DNA of 53,276 nucleotides from Lachnoclostridium edouardi (GCF_900240245.1 NZ_OESQ01000001.1:1621977-1675252), one strand, 5' to 3'. Shown: positions 1 to 8,848, counted from the first letter of the stretch. The notes: generated by a model from the letters alone, not told the origin. Made by a program: numbers and translations.

Positions 1-55
1 ATACAATATGATACTTACAATTCCATTTTGTATGTGATAAACTGTTACTATCCAT
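1..55 (-). CDS. tnpA: IS200/IS605-family transposase TnpA, N-terminus only (runs off window)
   Basis: Reading leftwards from an ATG at 55 gives MDSNSLSHTKWNCKYHIV, the characteristic start of Y1-type (HUH single-strand) IS200/IS605 transposases, which usually continue with a conserved VFAPKYRR-like stretch outside this window. A strong AAAGGAGG ribosome site lies 7 nt upstream (63-70). The frame is open to base 1. Only 18 codons are visible, so intactness, the catalytic Tyr and HUH motif, and any tnpB partner cannot be judged. Known for the family: it mobilises through single-stranded DNA with hairpin-recognised ends. The identification rests on a short but distinctive N-terminus. Confidence 0.82.
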   Translation of the reverse strand, partial: MDSNSLSHTKWNCKYHIV

Positions 56-74
56 ATGGATACCTCCTTTGTTT

Positions 75-104
75 ATTAATGCGGTTGGCGAACCTTACAT
101 TAAT
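75..104 (-). repeat. Stem-loop in the tnpA leader
   Basis: ATTAATG (75-81) pairs with CATTAAT (98-104), and inside it GGTT pairs with AACC around a GGCG loop. It lies directly upstream of the tnpA ribosome site. IS200-type elements often carry 5' leader hairpins that damp transposase expression; that role here is inference. Confidence 0.45.
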
Positions 105-149
105 TATAACACTGGAGGTTTTTTGCTGTAAGCTGAAGCAATTCTAACT

Positions 150-166
150 CACCTGCATAGCAGGTG
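150..166. repeat. Perfect 7-bp hairpin, probable IS200 subterminal palindrome
   Basis: CACCTGC (150-156), loop ATA, GCAGGTG (160-166). Small perfect hairpins close to the element end are the structures bound by IS200/IS605 transposases. It lies about 95 bp upstream of the tnpA start, as expected for the left end of such an element. The exact element boundary cannot be set from one copy. Further small hairpins at 190-211 (GTTTTTCG with CGAAAAAC) and 227-239 (AGGGC with GCCCT) have no assigned role. Confidence 0.5.
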
Positions 167-247
167 GTTTATTTGTTTTCCAAAGTTCCGTTTTTCGGAT
201 CAACGAAAAACTCCACAATGGTAAACAGGGCTTTGCCCTAACAACAA

Positions 248-288
248 AAACGGGAATGATGGATTTTATCTTTACATCATTCCCGTTT
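248..288 (-). terminator. Intrinsic terminator of the acid-sugar operon
   Basis: A 14-bp near-perfect stem: the arm at 248-261 pairs with the arm at 275-288 around a 13-nt loop. On the minus strand it follows the aldolase stop codon at 299 and ends in a TTTTTG run. The plus-strand side is also T-rich. Confidence 0.8.
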
Positions 289-298
289 CTTCTTCATT

Positions 299-877
299 TT
301 ATTTTCTTAGCTCCCAGGCAATTCTGGCGCTTTCTTCCAACTCTTCCAGGCAGTAAAATGCATCTAAAATATCTTTTCCCGGCACAACAGGGCCGTGCTG
401 CTTCAAAAGATAGCCGTCGCTGTGCTTAATTCTGTCCAAAAAAGCCTGAAAAAGCTCAGGTGTGCCAGGCTTTTCATATGGAATCATCCCTACTGTTCCC
501 AGCTTCATTTTTAAATATGGCGTATGATCTGGAATACAATCCTTTTCATTTTCCACAGGTAAGAAACTCCAAAGCACTGAATATGTACTGTGGGTATGGA
601 GCACTGCCCCTATATTAGAATCCTTCTGATATAAATACAGATGAAGAGGCAGCTCTTTACTTGGCTTTTTCTCTGAAAGCACTGTTCCCTCCAGGGACAC
701 TGCTGCAAAGTCCTCCGGCTTTAAGGTTCCAAAGCAGGTGCCGCTGCCGCTGATATATACAGTTCCCTCATGGAGAAAGCTCATATTGGCTGACGAGCCT
801 GATGTTTTATTTCTGTCAAATAAGCTTTTTCCTACCCATATAGCCTGTTCTATTTTTTTCTTCAGCATTTCATCCAT
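299..877 (-). CDS. Class II aldolase/adducin-family protein (3-oxo-tetronate 4-phosphate decarboxylase-like)
   Basis: 192 aa, a normal length for the AraD/FucA/OtnC superfamily. Family features visible: Ser/Gly-rich phosphate-binding segments near 26-50, a candidate catalytic Glu75, zinc-ligand pair H94-x-H96 in VLHTHSTYS, and a third ligand H161 in KQHGPVV. It starts 1 nt after the stop of the upstream four-carbon acid-sugar kinase, so the two are translationally linked. In the established tetronate pathway OtnK phosphorylates 3-oxo-tetronate and an OtnC-type enzyme decarboxylates it to dihydroxyacetone phosphate. That role is inferred from the pairing; an aldolase acting on another phosphorylated acid sugar is also possible. 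Confidence 0.82.
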   Translation of the reverse strand: MDEMLKKKIEQAIWVGKSLFDRNKTSGSSANMSFLHEGTVYISGSGTCFGTLKPEDFAAVSLEGTVLSEKKPSKELPLHLYLYQKDSNIGAVLHTHSTYSVLWSFLPVENEKDCIPDHTPYLKMKLGTVGMIPYEKPGTPELFQAFLDRIKHSDGYLLKQHGPVVPGKDILDAFYCLEELEESARIAWELRK

Positions 878-878
878 T

Positions 879-2147
879 TTATTTTCCCTCTTTCTTCTCT
901 GTCATTTCCAGTACCTTTGTAAAGAAATCTTCCTGGCCAAAGTTTCCTGACTTTAACACAAGGCGGATATCTTCTCTTCCGGCAGGAATCATAATAGGAA
1001 CTCCAGGAGCCACGCTTTCGCCGATTCTGTATGAATCAAAGCCCAGACCTTTTGTTACAGCCCCGGAGGTTTCCCCTCCTGCCACAATGATTCTGGTCAT
1101 TCCCGCTTCCACTGCTTTTTTAGCCAGAGCGGCTGAGGCCTGCTCCAGCATGGAAGCAATCCGCTCTCTGCCCATTTCCTGCACCTTTTTTACATTATCC
1201 GCTGTATCAGAGCTGTATACCAGCACCGGATGATCCTGGTGTTCTTTAATAAAACTCCACACATCCTCCACAGACTCTTTTCCCTCTGCCATTGCAACCG
1301 GGTCTATTCTGCAGCTTAAACCGCCCTGTTCCTGAAAATACTTGATCTGTCCTAATGTAGCCTTAGAGCAGCTTCCAGCCACCATAAACGCCCCGCCCTT
1401 AGTAGTACTTTCGGGCACAGCGCTTTCGCCGCTGATTCCCAGCTTTGCCGCGTGCAGCCGCGCTAAAGGCTCTAACAGCCCGCTTCCTCCAGTTAAAAGA
1501 GGCAGATTGTAAAACATTGCGGCAATTTTTTCTCCGTCCTCATCCTTCTCATAATCAGGAATCAAATATGTCCTTTTTTCACCTTCAAAAGCCTGAGCTA
1601 CTTCCTCCAGGTCTTTTTCAAACCAGGACCTGTCCATTATTTTACAGGGATAAATACTCTGGTCCTTCATCAGCTCCTGAATTCTGCAGTCCCACATAGG
1701 AGTCAGGGGATGATTTTTCATAGGGCTTTCCTGAAGTGGAACGCCGTTTACATACAGACAGCCATCTTTCACTGTTCTGCCGTTTACTGGAAGCGACGGG
1801 CATAAAAGGCTAAGCTTAGACCCAGTCAGCTCCATGGCTCTATCTGCAATAGGACCAATGTTTCCCTCCCTGGTAGAGTCAAAGGTAGAGCAATATTTTA
1901 AATAAAAATGTTCTACTCCCTGCTCGCCCATCCACAGCAGTGCCTTCATAGTATCTTCCACCGCCGACGTTGTTTCCTGGGTTCTGGTCTTTAACGCAAT
2001 GACAATGGCCTGAACCCCCGGCAGCACCTTATCCCCCTCTTTAGGTATTCCGTTAAATAACTGGGTAGGCAGCCCTCCCTTTACTAAAAAGGATGCCGCA
2101 TCCCCTGCTCCTGTAAAATCATCTGCTACACAGCCAAAAATCGCCAT
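879..2147 (-). CDS. Four-carbon acid sugar kinase family protein (OtnK/DUF1537-type)
   Basis: 422 aa, full length for the family. The N-terminal ADDFTGAGDAA motif (residues 9-19) is the substrate-domain signature, and the C-terminal half carries GGETSGAV and the APGVP ... LKSGNFG stretch typical of the nucleotide-binding domain. Expected reaction: ATP-dependent phosphorylation of a 3-oxo-tetronate (erythronate or threonate catabolism) in the cytoplasm. The start has AAGGAGG about 7 nt upstream. It lies 15 nt after the NhaC-type transporter gene and 1 nt before the aldolase. The dehydrogenase and the OtnI isomerase that normally complete the pathway are not adjacent, so the exact substrate remains open. 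Confidence 0.88.
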   Translation of the reverse strand: MAIFGCVADDFTGAGDAASFLVKGGLPTQLFNGIPKEGDKVLPGVQAIVIALKTRTQETTSAVEDTMKALLWMGEQGVEHFYLKYCSTFDSTREGNIGPIADRAMELTGSKLSLLCPSLPVNGRTVKDGCLYVNGVPLQESPMKNHPLTPMWDCRIQELMKDQSIYPCKIMDRSWFEKDLEEVAQAFEGEKRTYLIPDYEKDEDGEKIAAMFYNLPLLTGGSGLLEPLARLHAAKLGISGESAVPESTTKGGAFMVAGSCSKATLGQIKYFQEQGGLSCRIDPVAMAEGKESVEDVWSFIKEHQDHPVLVYSSDTADNVKKVQEMGRERIASMLEQASAALAKKAVEAGMTRIIVAGGETSGAVTKGLGFDSYRIGESVAPGVPIMIPAGREDIRLVLKSGNFGQEDFFTKVLEMTEKKEGK

Positions 2148-2162
2148 TTTTCTCCTCCTTAT

Positions 2163-3656
2163 TTATGCCTCTTTTGTTTTATGAATTTTTGTTACTGCTG
2201 TTAAAACCAGCGCCAGAGCTGCGGCTCCCACAATTAAACCTATCCAGCCGTTCTGTGTGATTCCTGCTGTCAAATATCCGGCCAAACTGCAGCCGGCCAC
2301 TAAAAGAGCATATGGAATCTGTGTGGACACATGGTTCATGTGATTACACTGGGCCCCTGCAGACGCCAATATGGTAGTATCTGAAATCGGAGACATGTGG
2401 TCTCCGCACACTGCTCCCGCCAAAATTGCAGCTACGTTAATAGACAGTACGTTCTGATTTTCCAGACCTAATATAGCAATGGCTATAGGAATCAGAATTC
2501 CAAAGGTTCCCCATGAGGTTCCTGTAGAAAAGGAAAGTCCTACTGCCACTACAAAGAAAATTGCAGGCAAAAGAGCTCCAATCAAAGCATTCTCTCCTAC
2601 TATTCCGCCTACATATCCGCCAATGTTTAAATATTCCTCACTGCAGATACCGGATAATGTCCATGCCAGACTTAATATAATAATAGCCGGCACCATAGCC
2701 TTAATGCCTACAGGAATACTTTCGCAGAACTCAGCATAGCTGATTACTTTTCTGGGCAGATAAAATACTAAAATAAATACTAAAGTAAAGAATGCTCCAA
2801 GCACCAAACTTTTAGAGGAATCACATCCTGCAAAAGCAGTTACTACAGATTCTCCCTCCAGAATTCCTCCTGTGTAAAGCATTGCGCTGACGCACAGTAC
2901 AATCAGCACTAAAATAGGCAGCACCAAATCAATTACCTTTCCTCTTCCAGTAATTTTAATACTGTCATCGTCAATGGTTTCCTCAGAGCCCAGTCTGGCC
3001 ACCTTATCTTCATATGTTTTCATGGCTCCAAAATCTATATTTTTTGCCGTAATGTAAATCATAAAAGCCAAAGTGCCCAATGCATATAGATTAAAAGGTA
3101 TGGTTTTTAAAAATAATGTAAAGCCGTCAATCCCGCAGTCCTCCGGCAGGGAAGATCCTACTGCTGCCGCCCAGCTGGACACTGGAGCTATAATACATAT
3201 AGGGGCTGCAGTGGCGTCAATAATATAAGCCAGCTTAGCCCTGGTAATTTTATATTTATCTGTTACAGGGCGCATAACTGTGCCCACAGTCAGACAGTTA
3301 AAATAATCGTCTACAAAAATTAAGGCCCCCAGAAATATTGTGGCAAATAAAGCTCCCTTTTTGCTTTTTATGGTCTGGGAAGCCCAGTCCCCGTAAGCCT
3401 TAGACGCCCCTGATTTAGTAATCAAAGAAACTACGATTCCTAAAAGGGCCAGGAAGATTAATATGTTAATATTACTTCCCATTTTACTTCCCATAATATC
3501 AAATGTAACTTCTGCAGTCAGCAGCGGATGAAAGCCGGTAAATAAGGCTCCCCCCACCAAAATTCCAATGAGAAGAGACACATACACTTCCTTTGTTATC
3601 AGAGCCAGCGCAATCGCCACAATAGGCGGCAATAACGACCATATAGTACCTGACAT
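2163..3656 (-). CDS. NhaC-family Na+/H+ antiporter-type transporter
   Basis: 497 aa, very hydrophobic, with about a dozen membrane segments. The family segments around GALIFVDDYFNCL, a D-rich hydrophilic loop near 230, and CGDHMSPISDTT in the C-terminal third match NhaC-type carriers. The family includes both Na+/H+ antiporters and malate/lactate exchangers of the MleN type. Sitting first in an operon with an acid-sugar kinase and aldolase, it more likely carries the organic acid substrate than serves in pH homeostasis; that is inference. GGGGG lies 9 nt before the ATG, and a good promoter lies just upstream. Confidence 0.85.
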   Translation of the reverse strand: MSGTIWSLLPPIVAIALALITKEVYVSLLIGILVGGALFTGFHPLLTAEVTFDIMGSKMGSNINILIFLALLGIVVSLITKSGASKAYGDWASQTIKSKKGALFATIFLGALIFVDDYFNCLTVGTVMRPVTDKYKITRAKLAYIIDATAAPICIIAPVSSWAAAVGSSLPEDCGIDGFTLFLKTIPFNLYALGTLAFMIYITAKNIDFGAMKTYEDKVARLGSEETIDDDSIKITGRGKVIDLVLPILVLIVLCVSAMLYTGGILEGESVVTAFAGCDSSKSLVLGAFFTLVFILVFYLPRKVISYAEFCESIPVGIKAMVPAIIILSLAWTLSGICSEEYLNIGGYVGGIVGENALIGALLPAIFFVVAVGLSFSTGTSWGTFGILIPIAIAILGLENQNVLSINVAAILAGAVCGDHMSPISDTTILASAGAQCNHMNHVSTQIPYALLVAGCSLAGYLTAGITQNGWIGLIVGAAALALVLTAVTKIHKTKEA

Positions 3657-3701
3657 AGTATTTTCCCCCTGTTTTCTTATAGTAAGGTATTACACTTTTT
3701 C

Positions 3702-3731
3702 ATATTAACGTAACACATGCTTTAGTGTCAA
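3702..3731 (-). promoter_or_regulatory. SigmaA-type promoter of the NhaC/acid-sugar operon
   Basis: On the minus strand TTGACA (3726-3731) is followed after 18 nt by TAATAT (3702-3707), or after 17 nt by TTAATA. It lies about 45 bp before the antiporter start, in the gap downstream of mfd. Confidence 0.65.
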
Positions 3732-3772
3732 CTATATTACTGAATAAAAAGCTGCTTCTTTTTCAGTCTTTT

Positions 3773-6700
3773 TTATTTTTCTGTTAATTCCCACAGCTTA
3801 TCTAACAATTCTTTTGTTTTTTCCATCATGGAGCTGCAGTCTTTATTTTTATTCCGCTGATCTGTATATAAAAATACAGGACTGTCGCCGCTTTGAAATT
3901 TTAAGTCTCCCCTGTACCCTGCAATCAGCTCCGGGATCTTTTCTGCATTTAGTTTAGCCTTGGCAAACATAGTCAGCCTGGCCTCCTGGCGGTTAATAAA
4001 TACCTCTGTAACATAAGCTCTGTGAGCCAGACCTTTTAAAGCCGCCACCCGCAGAAGGTTCTCCACCGGTTTTGGAATATCTCCAAAACGGTCCATCAGC
4101 TCATCCTGCATATCCATATACTCTTCTTCATCCTCAATGGCAGAAATTCGTTTATAAATATCCAGCTTTTGATACTCATTTTTAATATAAAAGGAGGGAA
4201 TATATGCGTCTATGTCGCAGTCTACCACTGTCTCATACTCTTCCTCCTCCGGCTTTTGCCCTTTTAAAGCCTGGACTGCCTGGTTTAACAGCTTACAGTA
4301 CAGATCATATCCTACTGCCTCCATGTGACCGTGCTGCTCTGCTCCCAGAATATTGCCTGCGCCCCTGATCTCTAAGTCTCTCATGGCGATTTTAATTCCA
4401 GAGCCTAATTCTGTAAATTCTCTGATAGCCTGAAGCCTCTTCTCCGCCTCTTCCTTTAACATTTTATCTCTTTTATACATCAGGAAGGCGTAGGAGGTTC
4501 TGTTAGATCGTCCCACTCTTCCTCTCAGCTGATACAGCTGCGAAAGTCCCAGCTGGTCTGCATCGTGAATAATCATAGTGTTGGCGTTGGAAATGTCCAG
4601 TCCTGTTTCAATAATAGTGGTGGAAACCAGCACGTCAATTCCCCCGCTTACAAAGCCCAGCATTATTTTTTCCAGCTGATGCTCCCTCATCTGTCCATGG
4701 GCAAATACAACTGTGGCATCCGGTACCAGGCTGGCCACATGGGCGGCTACCTCCTCAATATTATTTACTCTGTTGTATACATAGTACACCTGCCCCTGTC
4801 TTGCCATTTCCCTTTGAATGGCCTCCCGAATCATCTCGTCATTGTACTCCATGACGTAGGTTTGAATAGGAACTCTGTCTACAGGAGGCTCCTCCAACAC
4901 GCTCATATCCCTGATGCCGATTAAACTCATATGAAGAGTTCTGGGAATAGGAGTTGCAGTTAAAGTCAAAACATCTACATTTTCCTTCAGCTTCTTTATT
5001 TTTTCCTTGTGAGCTACTCCAAATCTCTGCTCCTCGTCAATAATCAGAAGCCCCAGATTTTTAAACTGCATATCCTTAGAAAGCACTCTGTGAGTTCCTA
5101 TTACAATATCCACCAGGCCCTTTTTTAAATCCTCTATGGTTTTCTTCTGTTCTCCCGGCGTTTTAAACCGGGACATTAAATCTACTCTTACAGGGAAGTC
5201 CTTCATTCTCTGGACAAATGTATTATAATGCTGCTGAGCCAAAATGGTAGTGGGCACTAAATACACTACCTGACGGCTTTCCTGCACTGCCTTAAAGGCG
5301 GCTCGCAAGGCGATCTCTGTTTTTCCGTAGCCTACGTCACCACAGATCAGACGGTCCATTATTTTACGGCTTTCCATGTCTGCTTTTGTGGCGTCAATGG
5401 CATCTATCTGATCATCTGTCTCCTCATAGGGAAACATTTCCTCAAACTCCCTCTGCCATACTGTATCAGGGCCGCATTGATATCCCTCAGTCTGCTGCCT
5501 GACCGCATAAAGCTCCACCAGATCTCTGGCAATTTCCTTTACAGCCCCTTTTACCTTTGTCTTTGTTTTATTCCACTGCTCCCCGCCCAGCTTATTCAGC
5601 TTCGGCGCCTTGGCGTCGGCTCCTGCATACTTCTGAATGCCTTCCATCCTGGTTGCCGGCAGATATAAATTTCCTCCGTCCCCATATTCAATTTTAATGT
5701 AATCCTTAACTACCTTATCCTGCTCGATTTTTTCAATTCCCCGGTAGATGCCTAAACCATGATCTTCATGGACCACATAATCTCCTATGGACAGCTCGGC
5801 AAAGCTTTGAATTTTTTTCCCTTCATAGGACGTTTTCTTCCGCTTCTTTTTCTTCTTCTCCCCGCCGAACATATCCCCTTCTGTTATTACTACAAATTTT
5901 AAAAGAGGATATTCAAAGCCCCGGTGGAGATTTCCAAAAGTAACTAAAATCTCCCCCGGATTTACCGGATGATCTTCATTGTCAGGGCAGAACGCGCTTA
6001 ATTCATATTCTCTTAAATCTCCTGCCAGACGGCTGGCCCTTGTTCTGGAACCAGTTAAAAGAATCACTCTGTATTTTTCTTTTTTCCACCGTCTTAAATC
6101 CTTAATCAGCATGTCAAAGCCAGATTGGTAGGAGGTAAGACTTCTGGCGTCAATATGATATTTTTTCTTTACTGTCATTCCGGAAAGCTTTTGCTCCAGG
6201 GATGTAAGATACACTGTATGGCCCTGCTGGGCCTTTGCCAGGATTTCCTCTAAAGAATATAAAAGGTTCGTCTGGCCTGGAAGTAAATACCCTTTTTCCA
6301 GTCTGTGAGCCATACTCTCCCTGAATTCTGTCTCCACAGCCTGCCCTTTTTCTCTAAGCCTCATAGGCTCATCTAAAAATATTCCCGTTTTATCTCCCGG
6401 AAAACAGTCTAAAAAGGATACTGTGCTATCGCAGAAATACTGGAGAAAGCTGTCCAGCCCGTGAACCCGAAAGCCTTCTTTTATGCCGTCCGCCACTTCC
6501 TGAATAATAGTCTCTATTCTGTGGGCTTCCTCTGTTTTCATTTGGCTTCTCAGGCTTTTACTGTAAGACTTTTTCTCTTTTTCAATTCTGTCCGCCCCCT
6601 GCTTTAACTGCTCCTTTGTCACTACCAGCTCTGATGCAGGATATATAGTCGCCTCATCCAGCTGCTCTATAGACCTTTGGCTTTCTAAATCAAAGGTTCT

Positions 6701-7306
6701 TATAGAATCCACCTCTGTGTCCCACAGCTCTATTCTAATAGGAAATTCTTCTGTAAGGGGAAACAGATCTAAAATTCCGCCTCTGATAGAAAACTGTCCC
6801 ATGCCGTCCACTTGCGGAAGACGTTCATATCCCATGGCAGTCAGCCTGTCTTTCCACTGCTCCAGATTCAGCTCCTGCCCTGCTTTTACAGTAATAGCCT
6901 GAGACTGAATAAAATCCATGGGAAGCAGATGGTCCATCAAGCCGTCCACAGTCGTGACCACAATTCCGCTTTTATCCTCAGCCATGTGCCGCAGCACCTG
7001 AAGCCGCTGCTTTGTCATCAGGTTTCCATGAATATCTGCATTGTAAAACAGCAGGTCCCTGGCCGGATACAGCCAGGTATTAGGCTGAAAATACCGCAGA
7101 TCATCATAAATCTCCCTGGCTCTGGAATCATCATATGTTACTACCAGCTTCCACGGCAGATTTTCTGAAGACTCGCTGATAAAATGGGCCTTTTGAGAAT
7201 CTGCACAGCCGCTTAACTGAACAGGACCTGAGCCTTTTGCCAGATCCTGTTCCATGTCCTCAAATTCTTTTAATTCCTTTAATGGGTTTGTAAATACACT
7301 GCTCAT
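3773..7306 (-). CDS. mfd: Transcription-repair coupling factor Mfd
   Basis: 1177 aa, full length. Order of domains: UvrB-like N-terminal half (VDGMGQFSIRGGILDLFP is the UvrB-homology signature), the RNA-polymerase-interacting CarD-like domain near residue 500-570 (GDYVVHEDHGLGIYRGI), SF2 translocase with Walker A GDVGYGKTE, DEEQRFG Walker B, TATPIPRTL, and the QLRGRVGRS motif VI, then the C-terminal autoinhibitory domain. Role: displaces RNA polymerase stalled at DNA lesions and recruits UvrA. It starts 16 nt after pth, the usual Firmicutes order. A lysine/arginine-rich stretch precedes the CarD-like domain. Confidence 0.98.
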   Translation of the reverse strand: MSSVFTNPLKELKEFEDMEQDLAKGSGPVQLSGCADSQKAHFISESSENLPWKLVVTYDDSRAREIYDDLRYFQPNTWLYPARDLLFYNADIHGNLMTKQRLQVLRHMAEDKSGIVVTTVDGLMDHLLPMDFIQSQAITVKAGQELNLEQWKDRLTAMGYERLPQVDGMGQFSIRGGILDLFPLTEEFPIRIELWDTEVDSIRTFDLESQRSIEQLDEATIYPASELVVTKEQLKQGADRIEKEKKSYSKSLRSQMKTEEAHRIETIIQEVADGIKEGFRVHGLDSFLQYFCDSTVSFLDCFPGDKTGIFLDEPMRLREKGQAVETEFRESMAHRLEKGYLLPGQTNLLYSLEEILAKAQQGHTVYLTSLEQKLSGMTVKKKYHIDARSLTSYQSGFDMLIKDLRRWKKEKYRVILLTGSRTRASRLAGDLREYELSAFCPDNEDHPVNPGEILVTFGNLHRGFEYPLLKFVVITEGDMFGGEKKKKKRKKTSYEGKKIQSFAELSIGDYVVHEDHGLGIYRGIEKIEQDKVVKDYIKIEYGDGGNLYLPATRMEGIQKYAGADAKAPKLNKLGGEQWNKTKTKVKGAVKEIARDLVELYAVRQQTEGYQCGPDTVWQREFEEMFPYEETDDQIDAIDATKADMESRKIMDRLICGDVGYGKTEIALRAAFKAVQESRQVVYLVPTTILAQQHYNTFVQRMKDFPVRVDLMSRFKTPGEQKKTIEDLKKGLVDIVIGTHRVLSKDMQFKNLGLLIIDEEQRFGVAHKEKIKKLKENVDVLTLTATPIPRTLHMSLIGIRDMSVLEEPPVDRVPIQTYVMEYNDEMIREAIQREMARQGQVYYVYNRVNNIEEVAAHVASLVPDATVVFAHGQMREHQLEKIMLGFVSGGIDVLVSTTIIETGLDISNANTMIIHDADQLGLSQLYQLRGRVGRSNRTSYAFLMYKRDKMLKEEAEKRLQAIREFTELGSGIKIAMRDLEIRGAGNILGAEQHGHMEAVGYDLYCKLLNQAVQALKGQKPEEEEYETVVDCDIDAYIPSFYIKNEYQKLDIYKRISAIEDEEEYMDMQDELMDRFGDIPKPVENLLRVAALKGLAHRAYVTEVFINRQEARLTMFAKAKLNAEKIPELIAGYRGDLKFQSGDSPVFLYTDQRNKNKDCSSMMEKTKELLDKLWELTEK

Positions 7307-7322
7307 ATACCCCTCACTATTT

Positions 7323-7892
7323 TCAGCCTTTCTGCCGGTTAAATCGGTTCATAGCCACGTCCGGCCCCTCTTCTATAATTGTCAGCGCAGCCTGGGCGGC
7401 AGCCTCAAAGGCGTCCTCCATTACAGGCTTTTCCACCTGGGGAAAATGTCCCAGCACATAGTCCGCCAAATCCATTCTGTCCGGCTTAGCTCCAATGCCT
7501 ACCCGCACTCTGGGAAATTCCTGAGTACCCATGTGAGCAATAATATTTTTCATGCCGTTATGGCCTCCGGCGCTGCCCTTTACCCGAACCCTTAAATGTC
7601 CCGGAGCTAAATCAATATCATCATATATTATAATCATATGCTCTGGTTCTATCCTGTAGAAATCCACAGCAGCACGAATACTTTCTCCGCTTAAATTCAT
7701 AAAGGTTTCAGGCTTTAACAAAAGAACCTTTTCTCCCCCTGCCATTCCTCTTGCGCATACTCCCTTAAATTTTTTCTCATTTACAGAAATGCCCAGCTTG
7801 TCCGCCAGCTTATCAATCACCTGAAAGCCCACGTTATGTCTGGTGCCTTCATATTTCTTCGTAGGGTTTCCCAATCCTGCAATCAGATACAT
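7323..7892 (-). CDS. pth: Peptidyl-tRNA hydrolase
   Basis: 189 aa from the chosen start. MYLIAGLGNPTKKYEGTRHN is the canonical Pth N-terminus with the catalytic His in TRHNVGF; KPETFMNLSGES and the DDIDLAPG and GSAGGHNGMKN motifs follow. It recycles peptidyl-tRNA in the cytoplasm. An upstream in-frame ATG at 7910 exists, but the ATG at 7892 has GGAGG 8 nt before it and gives the usual protein length. Forms an operon with mfd. Confidence 0.96.
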   Translation of the reverse strand: MYLIAGLGNPTKKYEGTRHNVGFQVIDKLADKLGISVNEKKFKGVCARGMAGGEKVLLLKPETFMNLSGESIRAAVDFYRIEPEHMIIIYDDIDLAPGHLRVRVKGSAGGHNGMKNIIAHMGTQEFPRVRVGIGAKPDRMDLADYVLGHFPQVEKPVMEDAFEAAAQAALTIIEEGPDVAMNRFNRQKG

Positions 7893-7929
7893 GCCAATGT
7901 CCTCCATCACCTTTAATCGCTAGTAATTC

Positions 7930-7958
7930 ATTGTAACATAGGTAGAATTTTTACTCAA
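7930..7958 (-). promoter_or_regulatory. SigmaA-type promoter of pth-mfd
   Basis: Minus strand TTGAGT (7953-7958), 17-nt spacer, TACAAT (7930-7935), about 40 bp upstream of the pth start. A 15-nt palindrome around CCGGG (7962-7976) sits just upstream of the -35 box. Confidence 0.7.
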
Positions 7959-8000
7959 CTGGATTTCCGGGAAATCAGGGAAGCTGAATAGTTTTCCATT

Positions 8001-8068
8001 AAAAAAATGCCTGCAGACCCATTTCTGTATTTTTATACAGACGCTTCATCTCCTCGGCATTTTTTATC
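8001..8068 (-). terminator. Branched terminator after the HpcH-aldolase operon
   Basis: Outer stem: AAAATGCC-type arm at 8057-8068 pairs with 8001-8011 and ends in a seven-T run on the minus strand. An inner hairpin CTGTAT/ATACAG (8024-8040) sits inside. Both sides are T-rich, so it may work in both directions. Confidence 0.7.
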
Positions 8069-8075
8069 ATTAATA

Positions 8076-8846
8076 TTAAATTCCCTTTATACTTTCCAAA
8101 ACCTTTTTTGCCCCGTCCATCAGGAAGCTTACATCATTTCCGCACATATTCATTTGGTAGCCCGCCTGAATACAGGGAAGCAAAGGTTCTTTTTTTCCAA
8201 AGTGAATCCCGGCAATTTTCCCTGATGTCTGCGCGGCCTTTAAAATTTTATCATACGCCTGCTTCATTACAGGATTTCCATATTCTCCTAATACTCCATA
8301 ATTTTGAGAAAGATCATTGGGGCCTACAAATGCAGCGTCAATCCCATCAACGCCAATAATTTCCTGAATATGCTCCACCCCTTCAGGCGACTCAATCTGG
8401 CACATTAAAATAGTATTTTCATTTGCTTCATCCATATATTGTCTTCCCTGAACCTTTTTAAAGTCCGTGTGAGGTCTGGATAAAGAAACACCTCTGTCCC
8501 CTAGAGGAGCATATTTTGAATATTTTACTAAAAGCTTAGCCTCCTCTTTTTCTCTGGTATCTGGAAGCAGCAGACCGTCGGCTCCCATTTCCATAAATTT
8601 TAATACCAGCTCTCTTCTGATTTCTGCTATTCTCACTATTACCGGAAGCCCTATTCCTCTTGCCATTCCAATGATTCTGGCCGCCTCTCCATATTCAAAG
8701 CAGCCGTGCTCACAGTCCAGCACAAAGAAATCAAAGCCGCATACCTTCAAGATTTTTACAATATCAGGATTTTGAAAAACAGTGACCATAGTTCCCAAAG
8801 CCTTTTCCCCGTTCTTCAACCTCTTTTTCAATTCTCCAGCCTTCAT
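8076..8846 (-). CDS. HpcH/HpaI-family aldolase
   Basis: 256 aa, full length. Family features: CGFDFFVLDCEHG near residue 37 (the conserved D-x-E-H), PVIVRI with its active-site Arg, GADGLLLPDTRE, metal-binding Glu in CQIESPEGVEH, and FVGPNDLSQ with the metal-binding Asp. These class II aldolases reversibly cleave 2-keto-3-deoxy acids to pyruvate and an aldehyde. Last gene of the Tct cassette, 2 nt after the isomerase gene. It probably performs the final carbon-carbon cleavage of that pathway; the exact substrate cannot be read from sequence. Confidence 0.9.
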   Translation of the reverse strand: MKAGELKKRLKNGEKALGTMVTVFQNPDIVKILKVCGFDFFVLDCEHGCFEYGEAARIIGMARGIGLPVIVRIAEIRRELVLKFMEMGADGLLLPDTREKEEAKLLVKYSKYAPLGDRGVSLSRPHTDFKKVQGRQYMDEANENTILMCQIESPEGVEHIQEIIGVDGIDAAFVGPNDLSQNYGVLGEYGNPVMKQAYDKILKAAQTSGKIAGIHFGKKEPLLPCIQAGYQMNMCGNDVSFLMDGAKKVLESIKGI

Positions 8847-8848
8847 TT

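Noticed and set aside
4565..4924. Open frame of 119 codons on the plus strand inside mfd
   Set aside because: Antisense shadow of a clear mfd reading frame; no ribosome site and composition unlike a protein. The same applies to many other antisense frames in the long genes.
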